Source: Parietaria judaica | Lineage: Eukaryota > Streptophyta > Magnoliopsida > Rosales > Urticaceae | Length of the DNA stretch: 64,000 nucleotides | Direction: 5' to 3' | NCBI GenBank assembly: GCA_954871525.1 | Contig: OX940872.1 | Coordinates: 10,501,180-10,565,179 of the forward strand | Shown: piece after piece, positions 1 to 10,161 of the stretch | How positions within the stretch are numbered: the stretch's first letter is position 1 | Layout: every line of letters begins with the position of its first letter | Notes under the pieces: generated by a model | Database searches by the model: none | What the model saw: the letters and a program-made list of their open reading frames with translations, nothing else | Told to the model about the DNA's origin: nothing | Position numbers and translations under genes: made by a program

Positions 1-292
1 TGTGGCGGTCAATGTCAGTTTCGTCGGCTCCGTCAGAAATGCTAAATGCTCGAGTTAGGATCATTTGAATGACATCGTGGGTGTGGGCGCGGTAGCGATC
101 TGCGTGCAGTTGCACGGGTGTAAGTTCTGTGGCACGATTCTTGCGGCGGCGGAAAGGGCCTAGTTGTCCATTCTGTTTTAAAGCGAGCACGAGTTGAGCA
201 CTCCCTGACGGAATGCTGCTACCAATGTGGGCAAAAGAATTGTTGACGCCATCACGGGCGAGCTGCTTGTCGTCGTCTTTCCGGGAAGACAT
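1..292 (-). CDS. 5' end of an unrecognised protein gene, cut by the window edge
   Basis: An ATG at 292-290 opens a minus-strand frame with no stop for 97 codons, running off the window. The protein starts MSSRKDDDKQLARDG, is hydrophilic and has a basic run (PFRRRKNRATEL) near residue 50, followed by a mixed segment (HTHDVIQMILTRAF). I see no signal peptide, membrane segment or known domain. The GC content and balanced codon use contrast with the AT-rich DNA just upstream, which supports a real coding exon. It is the first part of a longer gene or first exon; the remainder lies outside the window. I do not recognise the family. A captured fragment inside a transposon is the main alternative, because a MULE-like element starts about 325 bp upstream. 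Confidence 0.5.
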   Translation of the reverse strand, partial: MSSRKDDDKQLARDGVNNSFAHIGSSIPSGSAQLVLALKQNGQLGPFRRRKNRATELTPVQLHADRYRAHTHDVIQMILTRAFSISDGADETDIDRH

Positions 293-616
293 CTTGGTAG
301 CTTGAGCTTCGGTTATGTCGACGGATGGATGTTAAAATGCAAGTAGTGTGACAATATAAAAAAAATGTAAAGAAAAAAATGAGACTAAATATTATATATA
401 TTAAAATTTTATTTTTGGAAAGCGTAAAGTGTCATCAACTATTGACAAAAATAGGCGAGTCATCTAATTCATCGTCACTATCACGGAAAGTTCCAAGAAA
501 AGTGAATCCTCTTTAAGTCTTAATTCAATCAAAAGATTTAATAGTTGGACCGTTTTTGACTAATTTATTGTTCATTGAACAATGAGCAAAATAACTGACT
601 TTTTGTATTTTATATT
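293..616. other. AT-rich 5' flank, no gene seen
   Basis: This is the presumed leader and promoter side of the minus-strand gene at 1-292. It is AT-rich with short poly(A) runs. I found no convincing TATA box or open frame of note on either strand. Confidence 0.4.
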
Positions 617-2700
617 TGGGCTCTATAGCAAAATAGTCAAATTGAAATATCACATTTGCAAAATAGTCAAGGTTTGGTTAATATTTTTAAATAGCCAATT
701 AACCATACTAGTCAATATAAAATGACTACACTACCCTTAATTATTAATAATATAAATAAACAGATATTTTGTAATTAATAGATCTAGTTAAGTTTATTTA
801 TCGAATATATATGCTAACTAAATATGGGGAAATAATATTGAATGAATAAATAGTGCTATAAGTTAGGTACAATAATTTGAATATATCTCTAACGACTAAC
901 ATATATAGCGCATGATTTAATGGTTGACTTATAGTAATCAATGTAAAACTAAAATTACAGTAAAAATAAAAAACATTCGATCAAAAGTCAAGATTATAAT
1001 CAAATTTAAAATAAAAAAATTGATTGACTAATAATATTTAAATATCCATATAAATCGTGTGCATATAATTACTCCAATTAATACGGTACAAATTTATTTT
1101 AAAATAAATAAAGAAAAAATTAAACAAATCATGCCAAATTTAAAAATTCAATACACGATATTCCCCATAATTCATGTCGAATTCAAAACTAAAATAAATC
1201 TCACAGTTCATGCCTTTTTTCTTTCTCTAGTTATTATTTGTATATTAACATACGTAGTTAATATGTGTTAATATACATGGTTAATATCTGTTAACATGAT
1301 TAATATATGTTGATGTATATGTACGTTAACTGTCACCGTTAATATGCACGTTAATTTATGTCAATATGTAAATAAATAAAAAACACAAATCTACACTATT
1401 AAAACGGATTAATACAGGATTAATATTTGTTGATATGTTAATATCTTTTAATACTGGATTAATATGTTAATATGTTAATATCTATTAATACCGGATTAAT
1501 ATTTATTGATGCACCTTAATATATGTTAATGCACGTAATGAACACGCGTTTTTTTTAGTGGAGCAAAAATATTTGTTGTTGGGTAAAATATGCTAAATAA
1601 AATCATATTAACAAACACTAACACGAATTCCTTGTTCGAATTAACCATATATACAGTTCAAAATAATTCAAAACCATATACATTAACACGAATTAACCTA
1701 TTGAATGTTAATACATTAACATGTATTAACCCTATTCATTTGAAACCATTGAACTGCCTCTGCATCTCTTCCTCCGTGATTTTGTAAATTTTCGGATCCG
1801 CTTGAGCAGTTGGTTCCCCCAAGAATACATTGTCTTCAGCCTCGCTTCGAACCCCGACCCGTTCGCGCCAAACAATGTCGAATCCTCCAATTTATATCTG
1901 TTATAAAGGTTAATTAACACAAATTAACAAAAACGACATAAAAACTTAAGAAACTCAATCCTTTGGATAGAATCGTCATGAGCACAAGAACTGGGATAAA
2001 ATTGATGAACTAACCAATCACAAAGAAAAAAAATTGGACTCATTACATCAATAACTTTTCATGGCCATAGTTTGATTCTCTTCTTAGAAGATTTAAATCT
2101 CATTGCCAAGAGTATAACCACTAAAGTCTCCTTCATGTTTATCATGTTCCTGTATCACCAAAAAAATATACATATAAATAATTATCACCGTTGATTATGT
2201 GGAAGATCGGGTTCTTCACCTCCAAACTCTGATCCAAACTAGCCTTCCTCCGCGAACCTCTGGTGAACGTCATAGCGTCGGAGATGAACGTCATAACCTC
2301 TGGTGATCGGGCTCTTGATCACGCTCGCAGCGTGGGAGATGAACGTCATAGCACTTGCTTTTTCCTTCAATGGAGTCGATGGAACGAAGATGAGAGAGAA
2401 AGAGCATGGGATTTGAATAAGAGAGAAAGATAGTGTACGGGAGTTGAATATGAGAGAGAAAAGGTGAGTTGAATAGGTCTTAATTAGGTATTTAATACCT
2501 ATTAATTTGCAGAATTAATAAAAAAAATAAAAAAAATAAAAAAAAACTTTTTAATTAAGAGAGTCAAAAAGGTAAATTCGGAATTAATTTGTACTGGAAA
2601 CGCCACATCATCAAAAATAGCTATTTCCTAAAAGAAAATCAAACTTTGGTTATTTTGCAATCTCAACGTTTATATATGGCTGTTACGTGTAATTTCTCTT
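617..2700. mobile_element. MULE-like DNA transposon remnant with long degenerate terminal inverted repeats
   Basis: The left end (about 617-720) and the reverse complement of the right end (about 2600-2700) align over roughly 70 bases, sharing GCAAAATAGTCAA-like and AAATAGC-like blocks. The interior is AT-rich and filled with degenerate GTTAATAT / TTAATATGTG repeats (about 1250-1760). The same terminus occurs inverted at 43640-44118, so this is a repeat family and not chance. No transposase frame is visible. Long TIRs with a non-coding or captured interior fit non-autonomous Mutator-like elements, but I could not define a clean 9-bp target duplication, so the superfamily is inferred. Confidence 0.45.
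1736..1880 (-). pseudogene. Possible captured exon fragment inside the MULE-like element
   Basis: On the minus strand a short open frame of about 48 codons ends at a TGA (1738-1736). It reads like a natural acidic protein C-terminus (ADPKIYKITEEEMQRQFNGF). It is markedly more GC-rich than the surrounding repeat. Upstream in frame there are stops, so it would be a last exon or a fragment. I do not recognise the source gene. Gene-fragment capture is common in MULEs, which makes this reading plausible but unproven. Confidence 0.2.
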
Positions 2701-3513
2701 TATATTTTTATATAATCCAAACCCAAAACGTTCTTATACCGAATTAACAAAGATGACAAGAATACACGTTTTGATAAAATAATCAACATTCATTTTTCAT
2801 ATTGTTGTTGCAAAATAACGTGAATCACTATTGACTAATAATTTTAGACGAAGAGAAAAGAGGATGGGATTTCGGCCAATCAGTTTAAAGAAACAGATCT
2901 TTGACAAGTCAAACTGGGATTTTAAATAAAAGAAAAAAAAAATCTAAATAGAGTTACACTACCCTATATAAACAAAAACGACATTACGTAGTTGGATTTT
3001 TACCGATCGAGCGAATTTTTTAAGTGTTTTTTTTATTTTAATAGTCTCTCTATGAAGGAATTACTGCACCAAAATTTTGTTTGAAACTAACTGGAGTGAC
3101 CGTTGGACCACAAAATTTATATAAAATGAACTTATAAGTACAGAAAAGAGCTATATTTTATATAATTTAATTGTCAATCATTAACAAATATTAAGATAAA
3201 ACTATGAAAATTATACTAATTACACTACAAAATACGTTTAAGATTAATCTTTGCATTTTATCTATTTAGTCTAGAGTTAACTTCTTTTTATTTGAATTGA
3301 TTTTATTGTTGATATTTTTTAAGAAAAAAATAAATAAAGTAAGGACTTTGGACTAATTAACACAAAGAATAATCAAGGATCAAAGGAATAATATATGAAG
3401 AAGTCATGAGTTTGTAGCCAAGTGGGACCCACGAAAAAACTCAAAGAACCAAATCAGTTTACAAAGCAAAGGAAATCAGCCCTAAATCAGCGACGAACTC
3501 TCTTGAATAGCTG
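2701..3513. other. AT-rich intergenic DNA, no gene seen
   Basis: Low-complexity AT-rich sequence with several poly(A/T) runs. No open frame of note, RNA gene or repeat boundary was recognised. Confidence 0.5.
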
Positions 3514-4066
3514 TATATAGGGGTGCAAATAAAACTCGAAAACCGGGTAAAAACCTGAATTCGAATTTGTATCCGAATTTAAAACACGAATCCGAATCCG
3601 GAATTTGGATCCGGGTACCCGGTTTAAAACCGGGTTCGGGGTACCGGGTAGTGAAATCTTAAAAACCGGGAACCCTGTACCCGGTTTGTTTAATTTTTAT
3701 TTATTTTTTGAAAAATATTTTAGGGTTAGAGCTCGACACTCATCTCTCTTTTTCATTTCTCATTTTAGGGTTTCATTAAAATATTTTTTTAATTTTTTGA
3801 TGCGCGGACGGTGAAATGATGATGCAAAGCCGGAAGAACTCGAAGTGCTTTATCATATGTTTTTTTAATGCATTTTAAATTTTAGACAATGGATGCATGT
3901 TTTTCTTATGTACGAAACATGTGTAATGTTTATTTTGAGATAATTTAGTTTTTCTTTTAAAAAAAAATAATACGGATCCAGGTAAAAACCCCGATCCGGT
4001 TGAAAATCCGAACTTGGTTTCCAAACCGGGTACCGGGTACTATTTTTCAACTACCCAAAAATTCGG

Positions 4067-4466
4067 TGTAACGTCCCGGCTGCTCAATCGAATCGACGAC
4101 TTTCCCCACAGGCCAACACGAGTCTTTTCAGCGTGCTTTGTCCTCACTCGCACGCTTCCCGAGAAACTTCCGAGGACGTCACCCATCGTAGTACTACTCC
4201 AAGCCAAGCACGCTTAACTTTGGAGTTCCTATGAACGGGCAACCGAAAAGAAGATGCATCTTGTTGACATAGGTAGTACCAATCAATTCATTTAAGCCTC
4301 TTCGATCATACAGTCCCATACCTGTATGATATCCGATAACCGTGCAGTCCCATACCTGCACAGTCTCGGGAACGTCCCATCAGCACATCTCCTAGCCCAG
4401 GCGATGTGAGATTGCACACCTTACACAGTCTTGCCCTCGTGGCTCACGGGATTAGTGACTGTCACA
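4067..4466 (-). repeat. Cassandra LTR, 3' copy in element orientation
   Basis: It is 400 bp, nearly identical to the LTR at 4539-4938. Its 5S-like segment (about 4165-4228) has GACGTCCTCGG on the minus strand where the sister LTR keeps the more 5S-like GGCCTCCTGGG, so its box C region has drifted more. Confidence 0.92.
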
Positions 4467-4538
4467 ATCATCCCACCTAATGGGGGCCCGACGTCCTCGT
4501 CGGCCACACTTCCGGCTGGGCTCGGCTCTGATACCATC

Positions 4539-4938
4539 TGTAACGTCCCGGCTGCTCAATCGAATCGACGACTTTTCCCACAGGCCAACACGAGTCTTTT
4601 CAGCGTGCTTTGTCCTCACTCGCACGCTTCCCGAGAAACTTCCCAGGAGGCCACCCATCGTAGTACTACTCCAAGCCAAGCACGCTTAACTTTGGAGTTC
4701 CTATGAACGGGCAACCGAAAAGAAGATGCATCTTGTTGACATAGGTAGTACCAATCAATTCATTTAAGCCTTTTCGATCATACAGTCCCATACCTGTATG
4801 GTCTCCGATAACCGTGCAGTCCCATACCTGCACAGTCTCGGGAACGTCCCATCAGCACATCTCCTAGCCCAGGTGATGTGGGATTGCACAGCTTACCCAG
4901 TCTTGCCCTCGTGACTCACGGGATTAGTGATTGTCACA
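4539..4938 (-). repeat. Cassandra LTR, 5' copy in element orientation
   Basis: It is 400 bp, directly adjoining the primer binding site. It keeps the better 5S-like box C (CCTCCTGGGAAG on the minus strand). Confidence 0.92.
4637..4700 (-). other. 5S rRNA-derived domain within the Cassandra LTR
   Basis: On the minus strand this matches plant 5S rRNA from box A (AAGTTAAGCGTGCTTGG) through the GTAGTACTA intermediate element to box C (GATGGGTGGCCTCCTGGG). The first third of a normal 120-nt 5S gene and its flanks do not match, so this is not a functional 5S gene. The copy at 4165-4228 is the equivalent in the other LTR. In the Cassandra family the domain is thought to supply pol III promoter elements. 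Confidence 0.9.
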
Positions 4939-5045
4939 TTCGGGTACCCGGATTTCGGGTACCGAGTACAGGGTAGTAAATTTCAACTACCCGGAAACTG
5001 GGTTCGGGTACCGGGTACTTAAAAAAACCGGGTACCCGACCTTGT

Positions 5046-6060
5046 GCTGTAGTAAATTTTAACTTAAGTGTTGTGCGTTGCTGTTTTTCTCCCAATACCA
5101 ACCTTGTCGTTTTCAACAATTGTAAGTACGTGGACCGGTGTTCCTTAAGTCGTTCTGTTTTGTCTCTTTCTATGTAACTTCTTACCAACCATTTTTCTTC
5201 TTCTGCCAAGTGGCAACTATTCTCACACTTTTCTATTACATTTTTGTTTATGACGAAATTGTCCCTATTGTTCTAGTCATAAATAACGACGAAATGATTT
5301 GTTGGAAATCTACCGGGCTTTCTTTTTTGATTTTTATATTTATACCTAACGGACTATTTTTGTAATACTTTTATTACACGACATCCATCATATTTGTTTA
5401 TGCTCAGCAAATGTATAAGCTTTCACATTTAAGTCATTAAATTAAAAATACTCTCATAAGATCAACCTTGATCACGAGGTAATAATAGCTAGTTGTCTTC
5501 CATAATTGATTACTTCTCAAATTCAATTAAAATTAAAAATCACAACTTATCATTTTGCATATTTTTATTTATTTTTATTTTATGAAGCTATCAATTATCA
5601 ATTTTTTCTTTCAATTTTGAATTTATATCAAACGTTTGTCTCAATTATAGATTTACCACTTTCGTCGAAATTTAAATTCTATAACTATATATTTTACCCT
5701 TTTCGCATTCCCTGGTCTATTTATGTAATTTAGTGAAAATGATATTTTACCTTAAACTTATATAATAAAAAAAAGGATCGAATATTAAAGTAGGATTTCA
5801 TACTCATTAAAACTTTGGGAGGTAAATCTAATTTATTAATGCGCGTTCAACGAGGAGTCTAGAAAGGGTATTAACTTTTTTTTTGTTTTTTGAGAAACAA
5901 ATTAAAAATCGTCTAAGAAATAAGATTATGAGAGCAAATCGGTCAAGTTGAATTAATGGTCATATGTTTTGTGTATATTCATACTTGGTTGACTCAACAC
6001 GTATAAGGGCAAATTAGTCAATAGGTTCGAAACTCGTAATTAAGAGCGATCTTGTGTTTC
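5046..6060. other. AT-rich upstream region of the GT47 gene
   Basis: No convincing open frame or repeat boundary is seen here. The sequence is AT-rich with short homopolymer runs. The last few hundred bases should hold the promoter of the GT47 gene, but I cannot point to one TATA box with confidence. Confidence 0.4.
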
Positions 6061-6138
6061 ATGGTAAATCACCTTCTTCTTTCTTCTTCTTCTTCTTCTC
6101 TTCTGAGATCCGATGTTCTTCAGAAAGCAAAGCCCTAG
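6061..6138 (+). promoter_or_regulatory. Overlapping upstream ORF and pyrimidine-rich leader of the GT47 gene
   Basis: An ATG at 6061 opens a 25-codon frame rich in Leu and Ser (from a CTT/TCT tract at 6072-6103). It ends at TAG 6136-6138, 26 bases past the main ATG at 6113 and in a different frame. If transcription starts upstream of 6061, this overlapping uORF would be expected to reduce initiation at 6113. If it starts inside the CT tract, the uORF is not in the mRNA. The transcription start cannot be read from sequence alone. Confidence 0.4.
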
Positions 6139-7567
6139 TACTACAGTGTCTCCATGGAAGAACGAGGAGCTGGAAAAGCAGAGCAAAGACCAATCATCAC
6201 ACCTCTCGCCTCTCGTCAACCTCAAGAAACCGATACTCCTCGCCTTCTTCTTCCTCTTCTCGTGGCTTCTCCTCCTCTTCTTCTGGGACTGTGTCCCCAA
6301 AATCACAGTCCAAAACGACACGGGGAACAGCCAAAACGACAATGCAACGCTCTCGGTTTCCGACGTCGCGAGATGTAACGCGAACTTCTCCGTCTACATG
6401 TACGAATTGCCGCCCGAGTTCAACTCCGGCCTCGTGGAGAACTGCAAACACCTCAATGTCTACACCGACATGTGCCCGTACGTGACCAACCGGGGATTGG
6501 GCCGACCCATCAATGTCACCGAGCTCGGCGTCACAGCCGGGGACCCGTCCCGGCCCAGCTGGTTCGCGACGCACCAATTCATAGGGGAGATGATATTCCA
6601 CGTGCGTGTGGAGAACCACCCGTGCCGCACTCGGGATCCCTCACGCGCCTCCCTCTTCTACGTGCCGTTCTACGGCGGCCTCCATGCGTCGAGCAGGTTT
6701 GGCGAGGCGAATCTCACTCGGCGTGATGATCTCGCTGTCCGGTTGGCTGAATTTCTCGCCGGTCAACCCTGGTTCCAGCGCAGCCGTGGACGGGACCACT
6801 TCCTCGCTCTCGGGAGGACCGCGTGGGACTTCATGCGTGAGAACAAACCCGACGCGTCGGATTTCGGCGCGAGCAGATTGCTGAACTTACCGGAAGTGAA
6901 GAACATGTCGATTTTGACGGTTGAACGGAACCCATGGAAAGGGAAAAACCAGCACGGAATTCCCTACCCCTCGTACTTCCACCCTTCCACGTTGAACGAG
7001 ATATCCACGTGGCAGGACGTGGTGAGACGGGCTTCTCGGCCGAACTTGTTCTCCTTTATCGGCGGGCCACGGAAGGGGCTCAAGAAGGCTGCGATCCGGG
7101 ACAAGCTTATCGAACAATGCGCCGGGTCGAAACGGTGCGAGCTGCTGAAATGCGGGAAACCAGGTTACTTGTGCCATAATCCGGCTCGGATCTTGGCCAT
7201 GATGACCCGGTCAGTATTCTGCCTGCAGGCACCGGGGGACTCGTTCACGCGGCGGTCAACGTTCGACGCAATTCTTGCCGGGTGCGTGCCGGTTTTCTTC
7301 TCAAAGCACACGGCGTACACTCAGTACACGTGGTTCGTACCAGCCCAGGCCGGCGAGTGGTCGGTCTATCTGGGCGGCGACGACAGCGTCAACATCGAGG
7401 AGGAGCTGGCGGCGATCGCTCAGGCGAGAGTGAAGAGGATGAGAGAGACGGTAATTGGGCTGATTCCAAGGCTGACCTACGCGCACCCCAACGCCACGCG
7501 CAAGGGATTCAGCGACGCCGTTGACGTCACGCTTGCCTCACTCGCCAGTATGCTCTCGTCTGTGTAA
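6113..7567 (+). CDS. GT47 clade A glycosyltransferase, probable xyloglucan galactosyltransferase (XLT2/GT19 type)
   Basis: An intact single-exon protein of 484 residues. Residues 1-40 are a short cytosolic tail, and 41-58 (LLAFFFLFSWLLLLFFWD) form a signal anchor, as in a type II Golgi membrane enzyme. The exostosin/GT47 domain runs from about residue 88 to 440. It begins with CNANFSVYMYELPPEFN and DMCPYVTN, with conserved Cys residues. In the C-terminal half it has FSFIGGPRKG, FCLQAPGDSFTRRSTFD, ILAGCVPVFF and QYTWFVP, the nucleotide-sugar binding side of this family. Characterised clade A members (MUR3, XLT2) transfer galactose from UDP-galactose to xyloglucan side chains in the Golgi; the exact acceptor here is inferred. 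Related clade members can transfer other sugars such as galacturonic acid. Several N-glycosylation sequons fit a luminal domain. ATG 6113 is chosen because it gives the full tail and anchor. GC content is much higher than in the surroundings. Confidence 0.93.
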   Translation: MFFRKQSPSTTVSPWKNEELEKQSKDQSSHLSPLVNLKKPILLAFFFLFSWLLLLFFWDCVPKITVQNDTGNSQNDNATLSVSDVARCNANFSVYMYELPPEFNSGLVENCKHLNVYTDMCPYVTNRGLGRPINVTELGVTAGDPSRPSWFATHQFIGEMIFHVRVENHPCRTRDPSRASLFYVPFYGGLHASSRFGEANLTRRDDLAVRLAEFLAGQPWFQRSRGRDHFLALGRTAWDFMRENKPDASDFGASRLLNLPEVKNMSILTVERNPWKGKNQHGIPYPSYFHPSTLNEISTWQDVVRRASRPNLFSFIGGPRKGLKKAAIRDKLIEQCAGSKRCELLKCGKPGYLCHNPARILAMMTRSVFCLQAPGDSFTRRSTFDAILAGCVPVFFSKHTAYTQYTWFVPAQAGEWSVYLGGDDSVNIEEELAAIAQARVKRMRETVIGLIPRLTYAHPNATRKGFSDAVDVTLASLASMLSSV

Positions 7568-7772
7568 ATATACGTTTTTTTTTTTTTTTTTTTTTTGTGG
7601 TTGTTGAGAAAAACTAATAATACATTATCTCTGTTTTTTACTTAACTAGATCATATCTGTAGTGTTTTCTGTTTCTTTCAAATTTATTTGTTGACCATGT
7701 GTTACTAAAAATCATTTATACATATGATTATCATGTATTTCATAAATAATAATATTTATAAATGTTAGTTAT
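7568..7772 (+). other. 3' flank of the GT47 gene
   Basis: A run of about 23 T lies just after the stop codon (7575-7596), followed by AT-rich sequence up to the solo LTR. No polyadenylation signal could be singled out. Confidence 0.4.
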
Positions 7773-9482
7773 TGTTACGGGTAAAAACGGGATTGATTTT
7801 TATAAACAAATTAATTAAAAGGAAATTATCTCAATAAATTCCGTTTATTAATTAGTTATTTCGATTAACCTTTTAATTAAGATTATGAATTAATTAAATC
7901 AATTTCAAAACCCAAAACTCCCTCCGGAGGCCCGTTTTCGAAAAACAAAGTGTCCCGGTGTTCGTAAAAATATGAAAAACCCCAAAAACGACATAAAATT
8001 TGGGAAAAACGGACACGGGACGCGCTCGGGAGCAAAAAACGGCCGAGGAAACACCTGCGGGACCCACAGGGGCGGCGGCTGTCAGGGCCACGCCACGTGG
8101 CGGCATCCTGCGCCGCCACCAGCCCGCGGGCCCCACCCGTGTCTCCTCAGCCCCCCACTTGGGGGCAGTACACCCTCGATCACGCCACATGGCGTGATCC
8201 CAGCCCGCATACGGGCCTCGGTTCCCGTGCAGACGCACGAAGGGCCCCGATGGGCCTGATGAAGGCGCGCGGGGAGCAGCGCCTGCCCACTTGCTGGGGC
8301 GGGCCCCCACGACCACGTGTAGGGCAGGGATTAACCCTGCCCATCGGCCTCACACAAAGCGGGCCCCCCTCGGGGGCTTGCAGGCCGTCCGATCTCGCGC
8401 GGACGGCCGGGATCGGACCATCTTTTCCAGGGACCGAAATGCAATTATAAAACTGTCCGGGACCCCCCCTGGACAATATTTTACTGCGATCGGGCCCCTG
8501 GACCCTACTATAAATAGAAGCTCAGTTCAGTTGAAACAGTAACTCATTCGAACTCTCTCGACTCGAGTTCTCTCTCTCTCTCTACCCCCGATATACTCGC
8601 CTCCCCTCAGATATTATACTAATGTTGAGCGTTGGAGGTGAATCAGGGGGTACCCCCCCCTGTTTCCCCTGACCACGGGTGTTATCTTTTTCAGGCTCAG
8701 AGAAGTGAGATAGTTCATAAAAGCGGAAGCCCTGGAGGAATTTTCATAAGATCACGACCCGCCTGATAGGCTCCGTTCCACATTGTGTCCAGCCTATCTC
8801 CAGTCTATTATACGGCTGTTGGGATAGTCTGGGGACAGGTGACGGAGCCCACTATTTAGGTCGAGGGTCAGGTCTGAGAAATTTCCTCTAAGATCCGGAC
8901 GACCGAGGGATCACCCTGGGAGGGACCCCTGGACCTCGATATTGGACGAATGCACTCCCCCGTTCACTGGTACCCCCGATCCGCGTGGACTCCAAACCTG
9001 TACAAAACCCGGTCTGGACATCCCCAGGTTCTGCGGTAACAGGTCCTGTACAAAACCCGGCCTGGTCATCTCCAGGCTCTGCGGTAACAGGTCCTGCATA
9101 AAACCCGGCCTGGCCATCTCCAGACTCTGCGGTAACAGGTAGCGAGCCACCCCGATCGCTTCGGACCCTGAACGGCCACGAGACCTTCGATCCAAGAAAA
9201 GTCCAGGGACGCCAACTCAGAGTCCCCGAATCGGCCAATTAAAAACTCACCCTGAAGTCAGAATGGCGACTGACCCGAAGTCAACGGGGGTCAGAGGGAA
9301 CTATCACTGACAACAAAAGCCATTACGGGCAGCAAATCTGTCATCCCCGTAACAAAAGGCCAACCAAGGCCCACACAAGAAAGTCTACAAAAAGCCCACC
9401 ACGTCAACGAACGACATTGGGCCAGGCCCAAAATCCACAGCTTGGGCCTCAACAGTGTTTGATCTAAAAAACGGCATCAACA
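7773..9482 (+). mobile_element. Solo LTR of a gypsy-type element related to the one at 46 kb
   Basis: The block begins TGTTACGGGT, ends CATCAACA and is flanked by a perfect 5-bp duplication GTTAT (7768-7772 and 9483-9487). No primer binding site, coding region or second LTR follows, so it is a solo LTR of 1710 bp left by LTR-LTR recombination. A TATA box (TATAAATA, 8509-8516) is followed by a CT-rich tract and the block ATGTTGAGCGTTGGAGGTG, which is shared with the LTRs at 46.9, 50.7, 51.6 and 54.2 kb. The middle (about 8020-8420) is very GC-rich. It ends about 1.9 kb downstream of the GT47 stop codon, and its left edge starts 205 bp downstream of that stop. Confidence 0.9.
8997..9140 (+). 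repeat. Three tandem 48-bp repeats inside the solo LTR
   Basis: Units lie at 8997-9044, 9045-9092 and 9093-9140. Each begins CCTGTACAAAACCCGG (CCTGCATAAAACCCGG in the third) and ends TCTGCGGTAACAGGT. The related LTRs at 47.4 and 51.2 kb carry the GCGGTAACAGGTC motif without this array, so the expansion is specific to this copy. Confidence 0.9.
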
Positions 9483-9487
9483 GTTAT

Positions 9488-10155
9488 TATTATAGATTTA
9501 TTTATTTATGAATATATTTTCGAAACTTTACCAGTTTATGTTGTATTTTCATAGGATTGTTTAAGTTTTCTTAAATTGTTTTTGAACTGAAAAGATTTAA
9601 TTTAGTTTAAATACTTTGAATGTTTGAAATTCAAAATATAAGATTTCTGACATTTTGGTGTATTATAACCGTTTTTGATGGAGTTTTAGATTTTTTATAA
9701 TTATTATTATTATTATTATTATTAGATTTGAAGGAGTATTGCTGATTTCATATAGTTTCTACTGGTTCTTATAAAACTATGAGTTTTTATATGAAAAAAT
9801 TCTTAGATACTTGGCCTAAAAAGAAGATCTACGTAATAAAGTGCCCAGTATATAATTGTGTGTATTGCTTACTCTCACAAATAAATATTTTTTATAACGT
9901 TTGATACAAAATGAGTATTTAGTACAATTTTCATACATAAATTAAAGTATTTACTTCGCTATTTACCATATTTATCTAAACATCGTCCGCCAAGAATTAG
10001 TAGGGCAGATGGAAATTCGCTATATAATCTAAGTAGGGTCATGAATTTATTTCCACTCTTTAAATGTGTACGTGTAATTTTGTTTGTTTGTTTTATATTA
10101 TGTACCGACACTAGCTCTCTACCAAATATATTTCTTCTAGGGATGGCAATATATG
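9488..10155. other. AT-rich intergenic DNA
   Basis: No gene is seen. A (TTA)n microsatellite lies at about 9700-9723. The rest is low-complexity AT-rich sequence. Confidence 0.5.
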
Positions 10156-10161
10156 TTAAAA

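Larger units (their letters stand above)
4067..4938 (-). mobile_element. Complete Cassandra TRIM retrotransposon with 5S rRNA-derived LTRs
   Basis: Two 400-bp direct repeats (4067-4466 and 4539-4938), each starting TGTAACGTCC and ending TGTCACA on the plus strand, flank only 72 bp of internal DNA. The element reads on the minus strand. The internal region carries GCTCTGATACCA (4525-4536), the complement of a primer binding site for initiator tRNA-Met. At its other end, next to the LTR at 4466, is a purine-rich (on the minus strand) tract. The 5-bp target duplication TTCGG is perfect (4062-4066 and 4939-4943). Each LTR contains a 5S rRNA-like segment with the pol III box A and box C regions. 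These are the defining traits of Cassandra: a sub-kilobase, non-coding TRIM that relies on proteins from other elements. Confidence 0.95.
3514..5045. mobile_element. Old non-autonomous repeat rich in GGGTACCCGG palindromes, interrupted by Cassandra
   Basis: The block is defined by many copies of CCGGGTACCCGG / AAACCGGG motifs at both ends (about 3530-3700 and 3970-4060 on the left, 4939-5040 on the right). Such subterminal motif arrays suit hAT-type non-autonomous elements, and the left edge (around TAGGGGTGCAAATA) has the look of a hAT-like terminus. I do not find the matching inverted right terminus, so the edges are approximate and the superfamily uncertain. The Cassandra element at 4067-4938 is inserted within it. 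Confidence 0.4.

Noticed and set aside
4637..4700. A functional 5S rRNA gene
   Set aside because: Only the box A to box C part matches; the remainder is LTR sequence and there is no tandem 5S array.
4431..4706. Open frames of 60-90 codons on both strands
   Set aside because: They lie inside the Cassandra LTRs and internal region and are repeated in both LTRs; the element is non-coding.
6054..6485. Second open frame of 143 codons over the GT47 start
   Set aside because: It begins at a GTG, is Ser-rich and overlaps the clear GT47 frame; it is a shadow of that gene.
7894..8476. Several GC-rich open frames of 80-140 codons
   Set aside because: All are inside the solo LTR, on both strands, with no conserved motif; GC richness alone keeps them open.
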